From positions 49,000,941 to 49,064,940 of the forward strand of contig CATQJL010000112.1 of NCBI GenBank assembly GCA_958299035.1: DNA of 64,000 bases, written 5' to 3'. This DNA comes from Cylicocyclus nassatus. Taxonomy: Eukaryota > Nematoda > Chromadorea > Rhabditida > Strongylidae. A program made the position numbers and the translations under genes. Under the pieces are notes generated by a model. It was not told the origin of the DNA. It searched no databases and worked only from the letters and a program-made list of their open reading frames with translations. Below, piece after piece: positions 23,428-36,977 of this stretch. Each line of letters starts with the position of its first letter. Position 1 is the first letter of the stretch.

Positions 23428-23467
23428 GGCCTCTGAGGATGGCACTGATGCCGAAACGCGTTAGGCC
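23428..23467 (+). ncRNA. Hammerhead-ribozyme-like motif in PLE 5' flank
   Basis: GGCCT/AGGCC closes the motif; CTGAGGA is followed by one extra T, then a perfect stem GGCA-CTGA-TGCC, then GAAACG. It precedes the PLE ruin at 23526. It has the best second stem of the six copies in this window. Confidence 0.55.
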
Positions 23468-23525
23468 GAATAAAGTGTACGTATCATATCTGTTTTGGAA
23501 AAGAAAGCTCTGAGATATACTAAAC

Positions 23526-25320
23526 ATGCCCAGGTTTTATGAACAGAGAGCCTATGAAATACTTGGTGAAGTATAGCCACATTTGTTCTCATTAGTCAAA
23601 GAAATTCTAGCACTTCGCCAGAAAGTGTCACGCGACAGTCTCTCATTTTCTTCAAGCGATGCCGTGCCATGACCATTGCTCCGAACTTCATCATAAACAA
23701 TAGAGCAGGAGTTACATGCAACCTGCCCAGAAGATCATACAAAAATAAGAAAGTTATACGAAAATGTCTCTGCCGTGGTTATCAAGCAGAAATAACATTT
23801 GTTATACTGCTCTCTACTCAAATGTGAAACGAAGGAAGGAACATGCAGACGATTAATGAACAGCGAAAGCTGGAGGAGGATTAAAAGAAAGTCCAAGCAA
23901 ATTTGCGCTGGTATGCGGTCTAATATCAAATTTACACTTTGTAAAAAATCCGAGAGACTTTTGAGTGAACAAAACAAAACCCACAAAACACGTTGCGCGC
24001 CTGCCACAGAATACAAGATCTGGTCAATTATCAGGTACATCAACGGCCCAACTGACAGAATATCATGGTTGCTCAACAAAACTGTCGGCCCATTTCTCGA
24101 AAAAATTTCCTCCCATCTGATAAACACTAGACATTTTTTGACCGACTGCGACGTAAATTTTGACTCAAAGTGTATCATAGACTCATTACATGTGTCGTCG
24201 TTGTACACCAATGTCTTCAATAGCAAAGCAGTAGAGGCTCTTTCCGAGATGCTTGATGAGCACAGTGCAAGTATGTCGACGTATGGACTCAGTTAGACGC
24301 GGCTCATAACTCTCGAAGGGGAATGTCTCAAGTGCAATGTAACAAGTGTTCTGGAGACTTATGTTTACAGGTAAGAGGATGTCAATGGGTCAGCATTAGC
24401 GCCCGTGTTGCTAGATGCTTTATGTTTTGCAGTATCAAATCATCAATCCCAGTACATAAAATTCACCAAAGAGAGACCAAACGAAGGTTGGTTGCCCTAT
24501 TTCAACACTCAACTGATGTTGGCCGGTGGCACGACACATATATGGTAGCTGTAGACAGCTTTAAGAACATTTTACATGCCAAGTCCGCCCACCCAATTGC
24601 CGTTAAGTGTGCTATCTCGCGTTGTATGTTTCGAACGGCGACTAACATCTGCAGTGATGAGAGTGAACGACAGAAATCTCGGATGGTGGCGTCTGCGACA
24701 GCAGCCTCAAACGGCTACTGTTCGGCCAAGTCTACACGTATTCGAAGGGCAACTGCAAAATCTGATGACAAACCTAACATAATTCCTCTCTGCTTACCAT
24801 TCGTCTCACACAGGGTAACACACGCACTACGAAGTAGTTAGATGCGAGCGCAGCTGAAATGATGTCGTTCTCGTTAATATACCGCGGAATAACACCAGAA
24901 ATTAACTCATACGTCATAGATTATACGATATCGCCTGCACATTTAAATGCTGCGTTATTTGCCCTTAAGGAAAACAGGGAGACTGTGCAAGAACTGGAGC
25001 AGTATACGGGCTTGAATGCCTAGACTGCCACGCTACCTATATTGGCGAGACCGGGCGGCCACTCTATATACGCATACACGAACATCTAACGAGTAAAAAC
25101 GGAAAAGCATAACAGCCCCGTTAGGAAAACAAAAGAAAGTTGATCACTGCGGAAATGTTATCATGTTGAGTGTACAGTCTTAGCTTCAAAAAGTAGAATA
25201 TTCGCTCGCAAAGCGTTGGAAGCGTCATTCATCCCATCAAGGAAACCCAAAATGAATGGCAAAAATGAGCAATACTCTATCACAAGTGATCTCATGCTTC
25301 TACCGTAGTGCCAGCTATAA
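23526..25320 (+). pseudogene. Degenerate Penelope-like element, near full length
   Basis: The copy begins MPRFYEQ..., matching MPRLRREETW of the 56947 copy, and retains the LALRQKV block. Further on it keeps ICAGMRSNIKFTLCKKSE (about 23895-23950), GPTDRISWLLNKTVGPFLEK (24043-24110), HVSSLYTNVFN (24190-24225) and SKNILHAKSAHPIAVK-like sequence (about 24555-24610). The GIY-YIG core ATYIGETGR lies near 25035 and a worn C-terminal tail near 25220-25290. The RT catalytic YIDD block is deleted around 24430. Numerous stops and frameshifts break it. The hammerhead-like motif at 23428 marks its 5' flanking repeat. It is a different lineage from the fresh pair at 55-60 kb. Confidence 0.8.
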
Positions 25321-25930
25321 CGCCCACATTATATAGGCAGATCCCTATTAAGACTGCGTTCATACTTCCATCAACTGTGCGTGAAGCTAAGCACTGCCGT
25401 CGCAGCGTGTTGTCAGCGCGATCATTGGTGAGTTGTTTGTGAATTAAAGGCTAGCTGGTTTTGCTCAAAACAAATCGAATATTCAAGTTTGAAGGAGAGG
25501 TTTGACCGTGCAGAGCGTACGGTAAAAGTGAATGACTCTGAGGCAGCGTTCGGGCAGATACGGAAATGTAGAGTACAGGGGCGCCCGTTCTGGTAAGGCT
25601 TTTGCCCAATTGGCAATGCACCAATTTGCTTCAGAAGCGAGAAATCCGCTTCAGAAGTGGCGACCGGAGAGCCACGGCGACCGGGACGAGTTAGTTCGAA
25701 AAGCCGAAGTGCGCATACCGCACACAGTCAAGACGTGGGGTCCCACAAAGACTCTGCGTCCTAACCTTGACGGCAGGCGACAAAATTCAAATCAAGACTT
25801 TCTGGAAAAGTCCGTTTTCGGCGTTTTCGTGCCTTTCAAGTTGCATTTCTGGAATCAGCGGGAGGAATAAGCCCAGGTAAGCGAAGAAAATTCCACTCGA
25901 AACTTTGTCCGGACGCTGCCTTTGAGTTCG
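25321..25930. other. Intergenic, unassigned open frame
   Basis: A plus-strand 112-codon frame (25532-25870) rich in Arg is open, but has no recognisable domain, start context or splice partners. It ends just before a PLE-type motif, so it may be repeat sequence. Confidence 0.3.
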
Positions 25931-25968
25931 GGCCTCTAAGGAAGGCATTGATGCCGAGACGTTAGGCC
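25931..25968 (+). ncRNA. Decayed hammerhead-like motif (PLE remnant)
   Basis: GGCCT...AGGCC with a GGCA-TTGA-TGCC stem is retained, but the core reads CTAAGGA and GAGACG, so two conserved core positions are lost. It is probably the leftover of a PLE flanking repeat. Confidence 0.45.
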
Positions 25969-25977
25969 TTATAACGT

Positions 25978-26456
25978 CTAGCTGCGGCCCCGGTCCCGCC
26001 CAGGCCAAGGGTCCAAAATGGCCCGTCTGCTTCAAGATGTTTGCTTACCATTCCTCCACTTCCTTCAGATCATATTTTCTCTTCCTCTCCTGCTTCAGCT
26101 CCAAGTCAGTTCCAGCACACGTGTAGTATCCGTGTTGAATTTTTCCTTCTTGACCGGCTCGCTTCGTGACACCGCATCCTCCTCACCGCAAATTGTAAAT
26201 GATCTCTACCGCCCTTTACTACTTGACTTGAAAAAAATGAATGATATAGCTTTCATTTTCCTAGATGTTAGTAAACAAATCATTAAATCGATAGAAGGAC
26301 TCAGTGAAATGTCGCAAAAAGTAGCCTATCTTTTGCGCCTGGCCTCATTTATAGGGGAGCAAATTTCAGCCTCATCGGTTCACAAACAAAGGAGTCTATA
26401 AGCCAGTACTTACATACGAACAAATTTACAGAGATTAAGTTTTATTTATATATAGA
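25978..26456 (-). mobile_element. Helitron-like element, second family, copy 1
   Basis: On the minus strand it starts TCTATATATAAATAAAACTT at 26456 after host A, and ends GGGGCCGCAGCTAG at 25978. The base after CTAG is A rather than the usual T. The body shares TTTGTTCGTA...AAGTA and AGGCTACTTTTTGCGAC with the copy at 29434. No Rep/helicase frame. Confidence 0.55.
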
Positions 26457-26459
26457 TAC

Positions 26460-28470
<2,011 letters not shown>

Positions 28471-28718
28471 ACCAGTGCTTCACCTCTGCTTCGCAGAGGT
28501 TCGCACTGGCCATCATGAAAAGTATAGGTAAACTTACGTAATGATCTTGGCCTTCACCATTCTTTGATGGAGGAGACCGCAAAGTAATTACAAAAATGAA
28601 CCTTACTTGCTTTGCGACTCTCACATGCATTTAAGCAATGTAAATCATTCCTCAATGTAATTTCGTAACGGACAAACTCCACACAACTTCAGATTAAGCC
28701 GCTTATTATAAGTCATGA
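28471..28718 (-). mobile_element. Hairpin-ended non-autonomous element (Helitron-like?), copy 1
   Basis: On the minus strand it begins TCATGACTTATAATAAGCGG at 28718 after A, and ends in a 38-nt two-tier hairpin at 28509-28472: outer stem CCAGTGC/GCACTGG, inner stem CCTCTGC/GCAGAGG, tip GCGAAGC. The same ends bound the 57504 copy. TC start and terminal hairpin resemble Helitron or Helentron ends, but no CTRR follows. No coding capacity. Confidence 0.6.
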
Positions 28719-28723
28719 TAGGA

Positions 28724-28761
28724 CCAGTGCGTTACCTCTGCTTCGCAGAAGCTCGCACTGG
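28724..28761 (-). repeat. Second copy of the terminal hairpin, abutting copy 1
   Basis: CCAGTGC...GCACTGG with inner CTTCTGC/GCAGAGG. It lies 5 bp upstream of the TC end of 28471-28718 on the minus strand, as if a preceding tandem copy ended here; the rest of that copy is missing. Confidence 0.6.
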
Positions 28762-29336
28762 CTCTACTATCCACGTGCCTTACTCAATCTCGTAAGTCGT
28801 GGCACTGGAATTCGCCGCGCTATGACGACTACCACGAATAAAATGTAAACAATTACTCTCATTTAGAAAGCTTTTACACGTGAGATCGGTAATTTTGCGC
28901 GGATGAGAGTTTTCGCAGGAAGACGAACGCAAATTTGATTAGGATTTTGAATTTGTCATAGTTGGTAGTTGCCATAAAGGCAATAGTCACCGTGAGCTTC
29001 ATTTCTGTGCGAAAATCTCCTCAAATGCTTGTTGAAACCTTGGCAAATTGACCATTTGCGCAAATTTTTTTGGCGCCGTTTTCGTTATGTAGTAAACTTT
29101 TGACCACTTTTAGGCTAAAGTCCATCGCTTGCACATTTGCTTACCAAAGATACGGACCCAATTTTGCGGGACAGAAGCCAGTTGGATCCGTTTGGCGCGC
29201 AATTTTTGAGAGATCCACTCAACGAATCTGCTCGTGCTTTTGCCTGCTGGACTTCCATGAAGGTAGCATGCACTATGCTAAATTTGGGCTTAGAACGCTG
29301 GCTGAAACACGCTTTACGAATTTCGTAACAGACAAG
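28762..29336. other. Intergenic, nothing recognised
   Basis: No gene supported. Confidence 0.4.
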
Positions 29337-29393
29337 GACACACACACACAACACACACACAACACACAACTCACAACTCACACAACACACACG
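29337..29393. repeat. CA-rich low-complexity tract
   Basis: Imperfect ACACAC / ACAACTC repeats of about 57 bp. Confidence 0.85.
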
Positions 29394-29433
29394 TAAACAC
29401 CCTTATTACAAGTCTTGATTTTTATATGGGAGA

Positions 29434-29814
29434 CTAAATGGCACCCCCGGTCCTGCACGGGATTTGGGCCACTTGATCCCAAACGCATTAAAACTCACCG
29501 CCCTTCTTCATATCTGCGACGAAATGTGATTCTTCCTTGCTGACTCAAAACACCGGATCCTTTTCGACGAAAAATGTAAATGAACTTCACCGCCCAATAC
29601 ATGACTATGAAGAAATGAAATGATCAACAATGGTTGGTGAACCCTCGATGTAAGTGAACAAATCAATAAATAGATTGAAGGGCCCAAAAAGTTGTCGTAA
29701 AAAGTAGCCTATCTTCTGCGCCGTGCCTTATTTATAGGGGGACAAATTTCGTCTATAAGCCACATACTTACGTACGAACAAATTCACAAAAATTCGGTTT
29801 TATTTATATATAGA
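29434..29814 (-). mobile_element. Helitron-like element, second family, copy 2
   Basis: It starts TCTATATATAAATAAAACCG at 29814 after host A and ends GGGGGTGCCATTTAG with T following, so the CTAG terminus has decayed to TTAG. It shares the body landmarks AGGCTACTTTTTACGAC and TTATTTATAGGGG-type sequence (read on plus) with copy 1 at 25978. Confidence 0.55.
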
Positions 29815-30680
29815 TGCAGAATACACATCTGAAAATGACTGGGCCGCTAGTTTGCTAGAAAGGAATAAGTTCTCACTCTATTACCGTTTAAATATCATAT
29901 GGTCCATCCGTAAACACCTTGATTTTCATCATTTTTAAATCATTCTCTTTAGGCTTACTGTACAAAAACCTCCATGGCTTCGGTCAATTTAATGTATCGA
30001 AGCAGTGTGACCGGTGACGCTTTTCGCACGGAGGTCAGCGCCACCCTGATGATCTCTCTCAACACCTCACATACGCGGAAAATGTTGACCGCACAAATTG
30101 AACATCGCTGCGGAGCACGCACCCCGAGTATAACGCTTGTTCCAATACAAATTCGCCATTGTACAAGTCGCTCTCGCGACAATTCAGCCGCGTCGCGCTT
30201 GGACCGCAAGGTGTTTGAGCAGTCCGTGCGGTTAACGAATCGACCATACTTTGTTAGGCAAAACCCGCCGCAAAGTATGAGCACGCAGCAATGGTCCTAT
30301 GGAAAGCACTACGGTCGTGCTAATCGCCTTACACCAGTGTGACCGCTTTATATACAGTAGTAATACTGGTATTTGCGCGTTGAGGTTTTCCTCAGGATAG
30401 AAGGTTGCGAGAGGACTTAAGAGGCGAGTAAGCGATTGCTTTTTGCTCGTGGGAGTCTTAAACCAAAAAAAAAAAGAAATCTCAGTCGAACAGAACAGAA
30501 TTTGGAGTAATGTGTTCATACTTGTTGTAGGTCATTTTATACGAGAATTTATGATTATCGAACGTTTCGCCTCATTAGACATGCGAGAATATATGCTTTG
30601 GTCCAGTTCACACATCACACCTAGCGAGATAGTTAGCAATACTATGCTTCAGTTATTAGTGTCCCAGAGCAAACGACTTT
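29815..30680. repeat. Repeat-derived sequence upstream of the LINE
   Basis: Sequence near 30290-30320 (CAATGGTCCTATGGAAAGCA) resembles 50410-50440 inside the nested element at 49711-50668 (CAGTGGTCCTGTAAAGAAAG), so part of this is a related repeat. Frames of 109-122 codons at 29955-30342 on both strands have no recognisable domains. Confidence 0.35.
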
Positions 30681-30767
30681 ATGTAGCAGAGTTTTGCTTA
30701 TGCGTATAAGCGTTGTAAGACATGCGTAAGTTATTCATTAATTTCTTACGTTGATAATTTCCAGAAA

Positions 30768-32582
30768 ATGAGAAAAGAACTTGGTGATCCTTTGCATGAT
30801 GATTTGTATAAGAAAGTTTGCTCAGACATTGACCATCATATGAAAAAGTTTTTGTCTAATCGTGAGCGTCGGCTTGCACTGAAGTCTTCTCGAAGCCTCT
30901 TCCTTTATATCAATGCAAAAATGAGACCTAGTTCAAATCTGCCCACCCTTCAAAATGAGCTTGGTGTTCGATTTTCTAGCAATGCCGACAAGGCGAAAGT
31001 GCTTGGAGAGTACTTTGCCAGTGTCTTTAACTGTGGAGACAGTTTTGCTGCACCTGAAGATAATAGTATGTGCCAAAGACGGAGTAAAATTTCCTCTGTA
31101 TTCTTTGAATCATTTGAAGTGTGCCGAATTTTGAGACATCTCAAAAGCTCCGCTACAGAGGCTTATGATGGCATACCTCAAATTGTATACAAAGAGTGTG
31201 CCTCATCGTTGGCTACTCCTTTGGCACATATATTTAATATATCCATGCTATTAGGTGAGGTTCCTGCACTTTGGAAGCATGCACTTGTGACGGCTATCCC
31301 AAAGGTCCCGTGTGCCAAGTTGGTGAAAGAGTTTCGTCCTATCAGTCTTTTACCGGCAGTTGCAAAAGTGATGGAAAAGTATGTCCGAGATAAACTTTTG
31401 TCTTGGATCAACAGATCTGACCTAGTCCCTGCTAAGCAGCATGCTTTCATCAATGGAGCTTCTACAACAACTAATTTGGTTGATAGCATTTATGACTGGA
31501 CCCTCGCCTTGAACTGCAATAAATGTGTTGATGTGCTATACATAGACCTATCAAAAGCATTTGATAGAGTTTGTCACGACATATTACTGCATAAACTCAA
31601 GACGATAAGCATTGATGGCCCGCTCCTGTCCTGGTTTACATCTTACTTGCACAATCGTTACATGACCGTTAGAGTTCAGGACAAGTACTCAAAAACTTAT
31701 TGTTGCAAGAGCGGTGTCCCCCAAGGAGGAGTTTTATCGCCTATCCTCTTTGTTTTGTATACTTTGGAATTACCGTCTCTGCTTCGCACCTCACAGAAAG
31801 TAAAGGTTCAAATGTATGCTGATGACATAAAAGTATATGGAATTTATGATGCGGAAGATCGTTTTGAGGTGCAGTCAGCCTTACAACTATCCCTCGATAA
31901 ATTAGTGAGATGGGCTTCGTCTTGGAATTTGACCTTGAATCTTGATAAGAGTTGCGTACTGCACATAGGTAATGGCTGTGCTGGTACTTATGAGGTTAAC
32001 AATGTCATGCTGAGATCATGCGGCTCAGCTAGGGACTTACGAGTATACGTCGATCCCAGACTTAAGTTTTCTGAACACATCGATGCTGCTGTTAGAAAAG
32101 CGTACACCTCCTTGTTTGTACTCATTCGCACAATAAGGAGTAGCTCGCCTGTTCTGTTGACGCGTCTCTACAAAGCACTTGTTGGCCCTCATCTTGAATA
32201 TTGTAGTCCAGTTTGGAATCCTGCACGAGAAAAAGAAATCTGCAAACTGGAAAAAGTGCAAAAAACCTTTACGCGTCTTTTGTACAAGCGAATCCATTCT
32301 GACAGAAATCTTCCAGGTTATGAAACTCGTCTAAGGATGTTCAATCTGCAAAGTCTTTCAAATCGTCGTAAAATTTCAGATTTAGTGTTTTATTTCCAAG
32401 TTTTAAGAGGTGAAAATAGATTGAAGGCAAGCAAATATTGGATATTCATGCCTGCTAGTGAAAGGTCGGGAGGATTCAACTTGCACTACCTAAAAATAAA
32501 AAAAAGCACAATTTTTCGAAAATGTACAATAACATATTCTGCAGATCTGCCTGATGGTTCCAGCAGTTGCCTATGGAAGTGA
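30768..32582 (+). CDS. LINE reverse transcriptase (CR1/jockey group), partial ORF2
   Basis: This 604-codon frame encodes the reverse transcriptase of a non-LTR retrotransposon. Visible blocks in order are KSSATEAYDGIP near residue 130, FRPISLLPAVAKVMEK near 190, YIDLSKAFDRVCHDILL near 258 (motif A aspartate), SGVPQGGVLSPILFVLY near 315, the catalytic YADDIKVYG near 348, and NLTLNLDKSCVLHIG near 390. The thumb and C-terminal region includes RLYKALVGPHLEYCSPVWNP near 485, typical of CR1-like LINEs. The frame stays open to the TGA without damage, suggesting fairly recent insertion. The N-terminal endonuclease is absent, and the start ATG is simply the first in frame; upstream codons are open back to a TAG at 30684. 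Confidence 0.9.
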   Translation: MRKELGDPLHDDLYKKVCSDIDHHMKKFLSNRERRLALKSSRSLFLYINAKMRPSSNLPTLQNELGVRFSSNADKAKVLGEYFASVFNCGDSFAAPEDNSMCQRRSKISSVFFESFEVCRILRHLKSSATEAYDGIPQIVYKECASSLATPLAHIFNISMLLGEVPALWKHALVTAIPKVPCAKLVKEFRPISLLPAVAKVMEKYVRDKLLSWINRSDLVPAKQHAFINGASTTTNLVDSIYDWTLALNCNKCVDVLYIDLSKAFDRVCHDILLHKLKTISIDGPLLSWFTSYLHNRYMTVRVQDKYSKTYCCKSGVPQGGVLSPILFVLYTLELPSLLRTSQKVKVQMYADDIKVYGIYDAEDRFEVQSALQLSLDKLVRWASSWNLTLNLDKSCVLHIGNGCAGTYEVNNVMLRSCGSARDLRVYVDPRLKFSEHIDAAVRKAYTSLFVLIRTIRSSSPVLLTRLYKALVGPHLEYCSPVWNPAREKEICKLEKVQKTFTRLLYKRIHSDRNLPGYETRLRMFNLQSLSNRRKISDLVFYFQVLRGENRLKASKYWIFMPASERSGGFNLHYLKIKKSTIFRKCTITYSADLPDGSSSCLWK

Positions 32583-33556
32583 TGTGTTCGCTGAACTCAA
32601 GCTCTTTCAAGACTAAGCTGTTGAGAACTGACATTCAGTTCTCATCATTGAACTTTTAGACTAAGTTTCAAACTTCTATTTCAGTTACCGCTTTTCTCTT
32701 TGGTACTGCTACACCCATGTTATTGCACTGTGAAATGGCGCTCTTCAGTTCATTCATATGGTCATCCTAACTTCTTCATGATCACTGCTCGTCCTGCCTT
32801 TATTTATGCGTTTCACTCAACTCGAGTGCACGGAGTTTTTAAACTACAAACTCAGTTTCCAATACGACTTTAACTCGTGTTTTTTTTTCTTAGTGGCATT
32901 TTCTTTTTTACATGTCTTACTAATCCATGTTTTGTCATTATGGTAGTTCAGGTCTAAACAATTTGCCCTTTTCTATCAGTACAGCTTGTTGACTTGCTCT
33001 AGTTGATACACAAAAAAAAGAAAACTCATTGATGTTCTTGCGGAGGCATTGGGCCCTCCCCGGAATCATTTGGGCAAGGTTCTTTAGTACTATTCCATCA
33101 ACCGAGCCCCGCTTTGCTTATTTTATCAAGAGCATTTTCTGCTGGCAAACGAGTTGGTATGATTACCACTCCATAGATTACACTAGCTTAATACGATCTT
33201 ATTCACATATGAGTTATTCATTCTCTACAATCCTTACTGCTATCCATTTGAGTCACTGTACTCTCCTCGGCATACCGGTTTGGTGAGATTACGCAGTTTA
33301 TCAACCATCAAACCGTTTGCTTGTTTGGATCAAAATTGTTTTGCTGGCAAAAAAGGGGGCATGGGTACCATCTCCATGAAACACACTAATTCAGTTCTGT
33401 TGACTACAGTCCTAGAGCAGTCACAAACAGGCTTTCTTCACACCAATAATCTAGTCCGAATGCTTAGACCCCAACTACATGATGAATTATCGTGGTATTA
33501 GAGTATGAGTAACTGTGTATTTTTGTCTTTTTAAGGAACGCCTAGAGCGTATGTAA

Positions 33557-33583
33557 TAAATAAATAAATAAATAAATAAAAGC
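33557..33583 (+). repeat. (AAAT)n tail of the LINE
   Basis: Six or more AAAT units mark the 3' terminus of the LINE insertion, as in LINEs with microsatellite rather than poly(A) tails. Confidence 0.85.
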
Positions 33584-35319
33584 TGCAAGAAAATTACTTT
33601 CTTCGAGGGTACTGACATATCGAAAAGTTTGTGAAGAAATTAGGCAGCAGTAGTATTTGAACAAAATATTTTCAAAAGAAAAGGGGAATTTTGCTTAGCT
33701 ATGAGAGACACGGCGTATTGCGGAAACGGAAACTGCCTAAAATTTCTAGGAGAAATGAGTTGGCTGATCAAGTTTTTTCTTTTGATCTAGTTTATAATTT
33801 AAGAGGAAATTAAGATTTCCAGCAGAGGAGGGTTCCCTTCCAGCAAACAAAATCTGCAGAATAGCTGCAAGAGCAAGTAACGTATTCATACCCAAATAAC
33901 GTAATCATACCCATTTGCAGTTCTGCTCAGCTTGTGGTACACCTCAGATATCGTTGCTGATCCCCACAGAAATTGAGCAATTTACAAGCATGCTACCCAT
34001 TCTAAAACATGAGATATTTGAATTAAAGCAAGCAGTAAGCATACAATACCGCTCGTACTCGTCAAAGTCACCAAACTACTTCGCAGTTTTCAAAATACAC
34101 GTCACATAGCCATATCTTGGTTCAGAATAGACGATCTCATATTCCAAGGACACCGTTAGACTCAGCTAGAAAGGCGCATGTTCTTCTTTATAAAAGTTCC
34201 GATTTGGTTGAGGTAGGCGGTCAGACTTGACGATTCTTTTAGGTTTTTGTCTATGGTAGATTACCCAGAGTGCAATAACCTCAGTGACTAACCTACAGTA
34301 AGCAAAAATTTGTAAGGACTCATGAAAACTGAATGCTTACAGTGTGTATACAGTACGCAAATATCTATATATAGAGAGAAACGCATCGTCGAGCTGAGTC
34401 AAGTGTCCTTGGATTTCGAACTTGTCCATTCTTAGCCACGATGTGGCGCTGCGGTGAGAATTTCGATACTCGATAAATAAAGTGGAATTTGGCGACCAAT
34501 TACTAGCGGTATTGCGTAATGACGTGAGATCAAACGTTCTTTAATTATTTCAAAGTGTAGTTTAGCCCAAAAATGAGCCTCGAAATCATGCAACTTAATC
34601 ATGGCTTGAATGAACTCAGTAATTCGAAAAAGCTTTGCATCTCATCGAAAGCTTTGCATCTGATTTGATAAGAAAAAAACTCGCGATCGGTAGCACATGC
34701 CATAAGAGACTAGTGATTACCTTAACTAGCCGTCCTTAATCAACAATGAAAAACAAGAGTTGTTTTTTTGGAACCCTTTAAGTGATTATATTAACGATAA
34801 ATGATAGGCTAATTAACGTTTAATATTAGTTTGCTTAGCCTATTATTTACCGTTCATGAATTTGTAGACTGATATGCGACGGAATGAGGATTGAAGTAGA
34901 ATCTAGAATAAGTATGATAATTGAACATCCACATTTCTGCAATGTCTCAAAATTGAGCATCTGAACTGCTGAAAAACTGTTCTAAAGAGCTTAAATTATT
35001 TTTTCAGATAAAAATGATCTTGGAAAAATCCGTTGAGAAGAAAGGGAGTTACTTATTTTTGTTTTTTTCGAAAACTTCTGAACCCATCGAACACATCTAT
35101 TTCATGCACATCAGCTACAAAATGATAAGGAAAAACGCACTTGCACAACCACAGTCGACCTCGGCCCGGTATGCGTCATGAAAAGAAGAGGACAAATGAC
35201 GAGGAACTTTGAGGATCATAACCTCATCGATTGCCTTCACCTCTATGCGTTTTATGGTTGAATATTTTTTCTCATCATCACCACGCTGACTAAAAAATGC
35301 TTAAATTCCGTTTTTTTTC
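33584..35319. other. Intergenic, nothing recognised
   Basis: AT-rich sequence. No repeat end or exon could be supported. Confidence 0.4.
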
Positions 35320-35321
35320 TA

Positions 35322-35776
35322 CTCAGACAGCGGATCGGACCCCTCCGGCGCAGAAATGGCAGGGCCGCGGGGTTTCCCCAGCGGGGTGTCTGCCACTCGT
35401 GCTCCGGAGCCCCCCGATTTTGTGCGCCGGAGACCTCCCATTTCTGCTCCGGAGACCTCCCATTTTGTGCTCCGGAGACCTCCCATTTGTGCTCCGGACC
35501 CCTCCGATTTTCTGCTATGCGGCTCGTCCAAATCTGGCGGACTCGCGGCGGGCAAATCTCTCCGCCGCGGCTCTGCCAAATCTGGCGTACCTCCGGAGCA
35601 GAAATGGCGTACCTTTGCAGCATATCCGAAGAAGGGTCCCATTCGCCTGCCGGTGACGTCACCGCGACCTACAAGAAGGGACCGCCCCCTCGCCCCGCTC
35701 TCATTGGTCAACTGGGTCCGCCGCGACTCTGGCAGATTTCGACTGTCCGCCGGAGGGGTCCGATCGATTGTCTGAG
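35322..35776. mobile_element. GC-rich TA-flanked MITE with internal 23-bp repeats
   Basis: TA at 35320-35321 and 35777-35778 flank CTCAGACAGCGGATCGGACC and its complement GGTCCGATCGATTGTCTGAG. The arms continue through CCTCCGGCG. Inside, about five units of a 23-bp repeat (GTGCTCCGGAGACCTCCCAT) occupy 35397-35515. The GC content is strikingly above the flanks. Several overlapping open frames here are by-products of GC richness. Confidence 0.8.
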
Positions 35777-36056
35777 TACGCTTGCGCTCATGCCTTCAGT
35801 TTTGTTCAAACTCCTACTACATGAAAACTGCAGTCACTCGATTAACATTGTTGTGAATGCTGTAAAAAGCTTTCTGAAGACATCCATTAGAAGGTATGTA
35901 CGTGTAAGCTTGAAAACATGGGTATATGCATTCCAAAAATTCTTAAGTGGATTGATGAGCGCAGGTTGCGCCGTATTTAAATACACAACAACATCACTGA
36001 GTCTCGGATTAAAACTCGGATTTTTTCCCAGTCTGCATGAATGCGAGAGAACAAAT

Positions 36057-36906
36057 TGGCCCGTAGTAAACCCCCACCATAGCATCTCTCTTGAGGCGGA
36101 CCGGAGCTGATCTCATCGCGCCTCAGCACATTGCCAGGGGATCGATTGATTTGGAGCAGATCACTTATTGGACGTTCGTTTCAAAGGCGGAACGTTTCTG
36201 CCATTTGTGCATTAGTAGTCAAATGGATAAGACTGATGCGTTTCCACCGGCAGAGCCATGGTTCGAGTGCGGCTAGCGGCAACATTTTTGCTACTTGGCC
36301 TGGCGACCTTTGATAGCGGCCGTTACCGAAAAATCGATGATAGCCGCTATCAAAGATTTCACCTAGCAAACAACGATATAAAACAAATACACAATAATTT
36401 GCCACTTATACGAAGAAAAACTACACTTAGCGAAAAATGAATAAATAGATAAATTTATATTCTTGTCGTCTGGAGCGGTTCTTTGATAAAAACAAGCAGC
36501 AACTGCAAGAAAAATGCAAAGAAATCTTTTTTTCCGATTTCGTCGCGCAATCAGCTGTTCATCGATCCTCACTCACTTAGGCGCCCGAATACGTGCAATT
36601 TTGGGATTCTTGCACCGCAAAAGAACGTCATCTGCGATGTTTCGTAAGTTACTCGGGAGCAACTTACGGGGATTTTCTCTGTGCTCTCCTCTTTAGCACA
36701 GTATTTACCTTATGTCCTCGCCCGGCTCATCTCTGATGTCCAGTCGGGAGCTGATCTCCCTGCCGGGCTTCGTCTGAAGCTCGCCTGTAGGGTGACCTTG
36801 CATATTTACACCACGAAAAGTGGGCAGTCCTCATCTCACCCGACAAAGCCTCATATGAGGGCCTCAGGGGAGATCATCTCCCGTGACCGAGCTTTACTAC
36901 GGGTCA
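36057..36906 (+). mobile_element. TIR element with internal tRNA-like segment, copy A
   Basis: The ends are TGGCCCGTAGTAAACCC and the complement of TGACCCGTAGTAAAGCTC. Inside, TAGTCAAATGGATAAG (36216-36231) and GGTTCGAGTGC (36260-36270) look like polymerase III A and B boxes of a tRNA-derived unit. It aligns, inverted, with 61807-62649 over most of its first 650 bp, including GCAACTTACGGG and CAGCTGTTCATCGATCCTC. Target duplication is unclear. No transposase. Confidence 0.65.
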
Positions 36907-36977
36907 TTGTCTCGAGCAGTAATCTCCCGATCAAAATGCCGATGTACGGAATTTATTGCGACAGATTTGGTTGAATC

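Larger units (their letters stand above)
30690..33583 (+). mobile_element. 5'-truncated CR1/jockey-like non-LTR retrotransposon
   Basis: The element comprises the RT frame at 30768-32582, about 970 bp of 3' UTR and a terminal (AAAT)n tail at about 33557-33583. No apurinic endonuclease domain precedes the RT, so the copy is truncated at its 5' side. The exact 5' boundary and target duplication were not found. Confidence 0.75.

Noticed and set aside
35252..36110. Overlapping 120-207-codon frames on both strands
   Set aside because: They coincide with the GC-rich MITE, where stop codons are scarce; no domain and no splice support.
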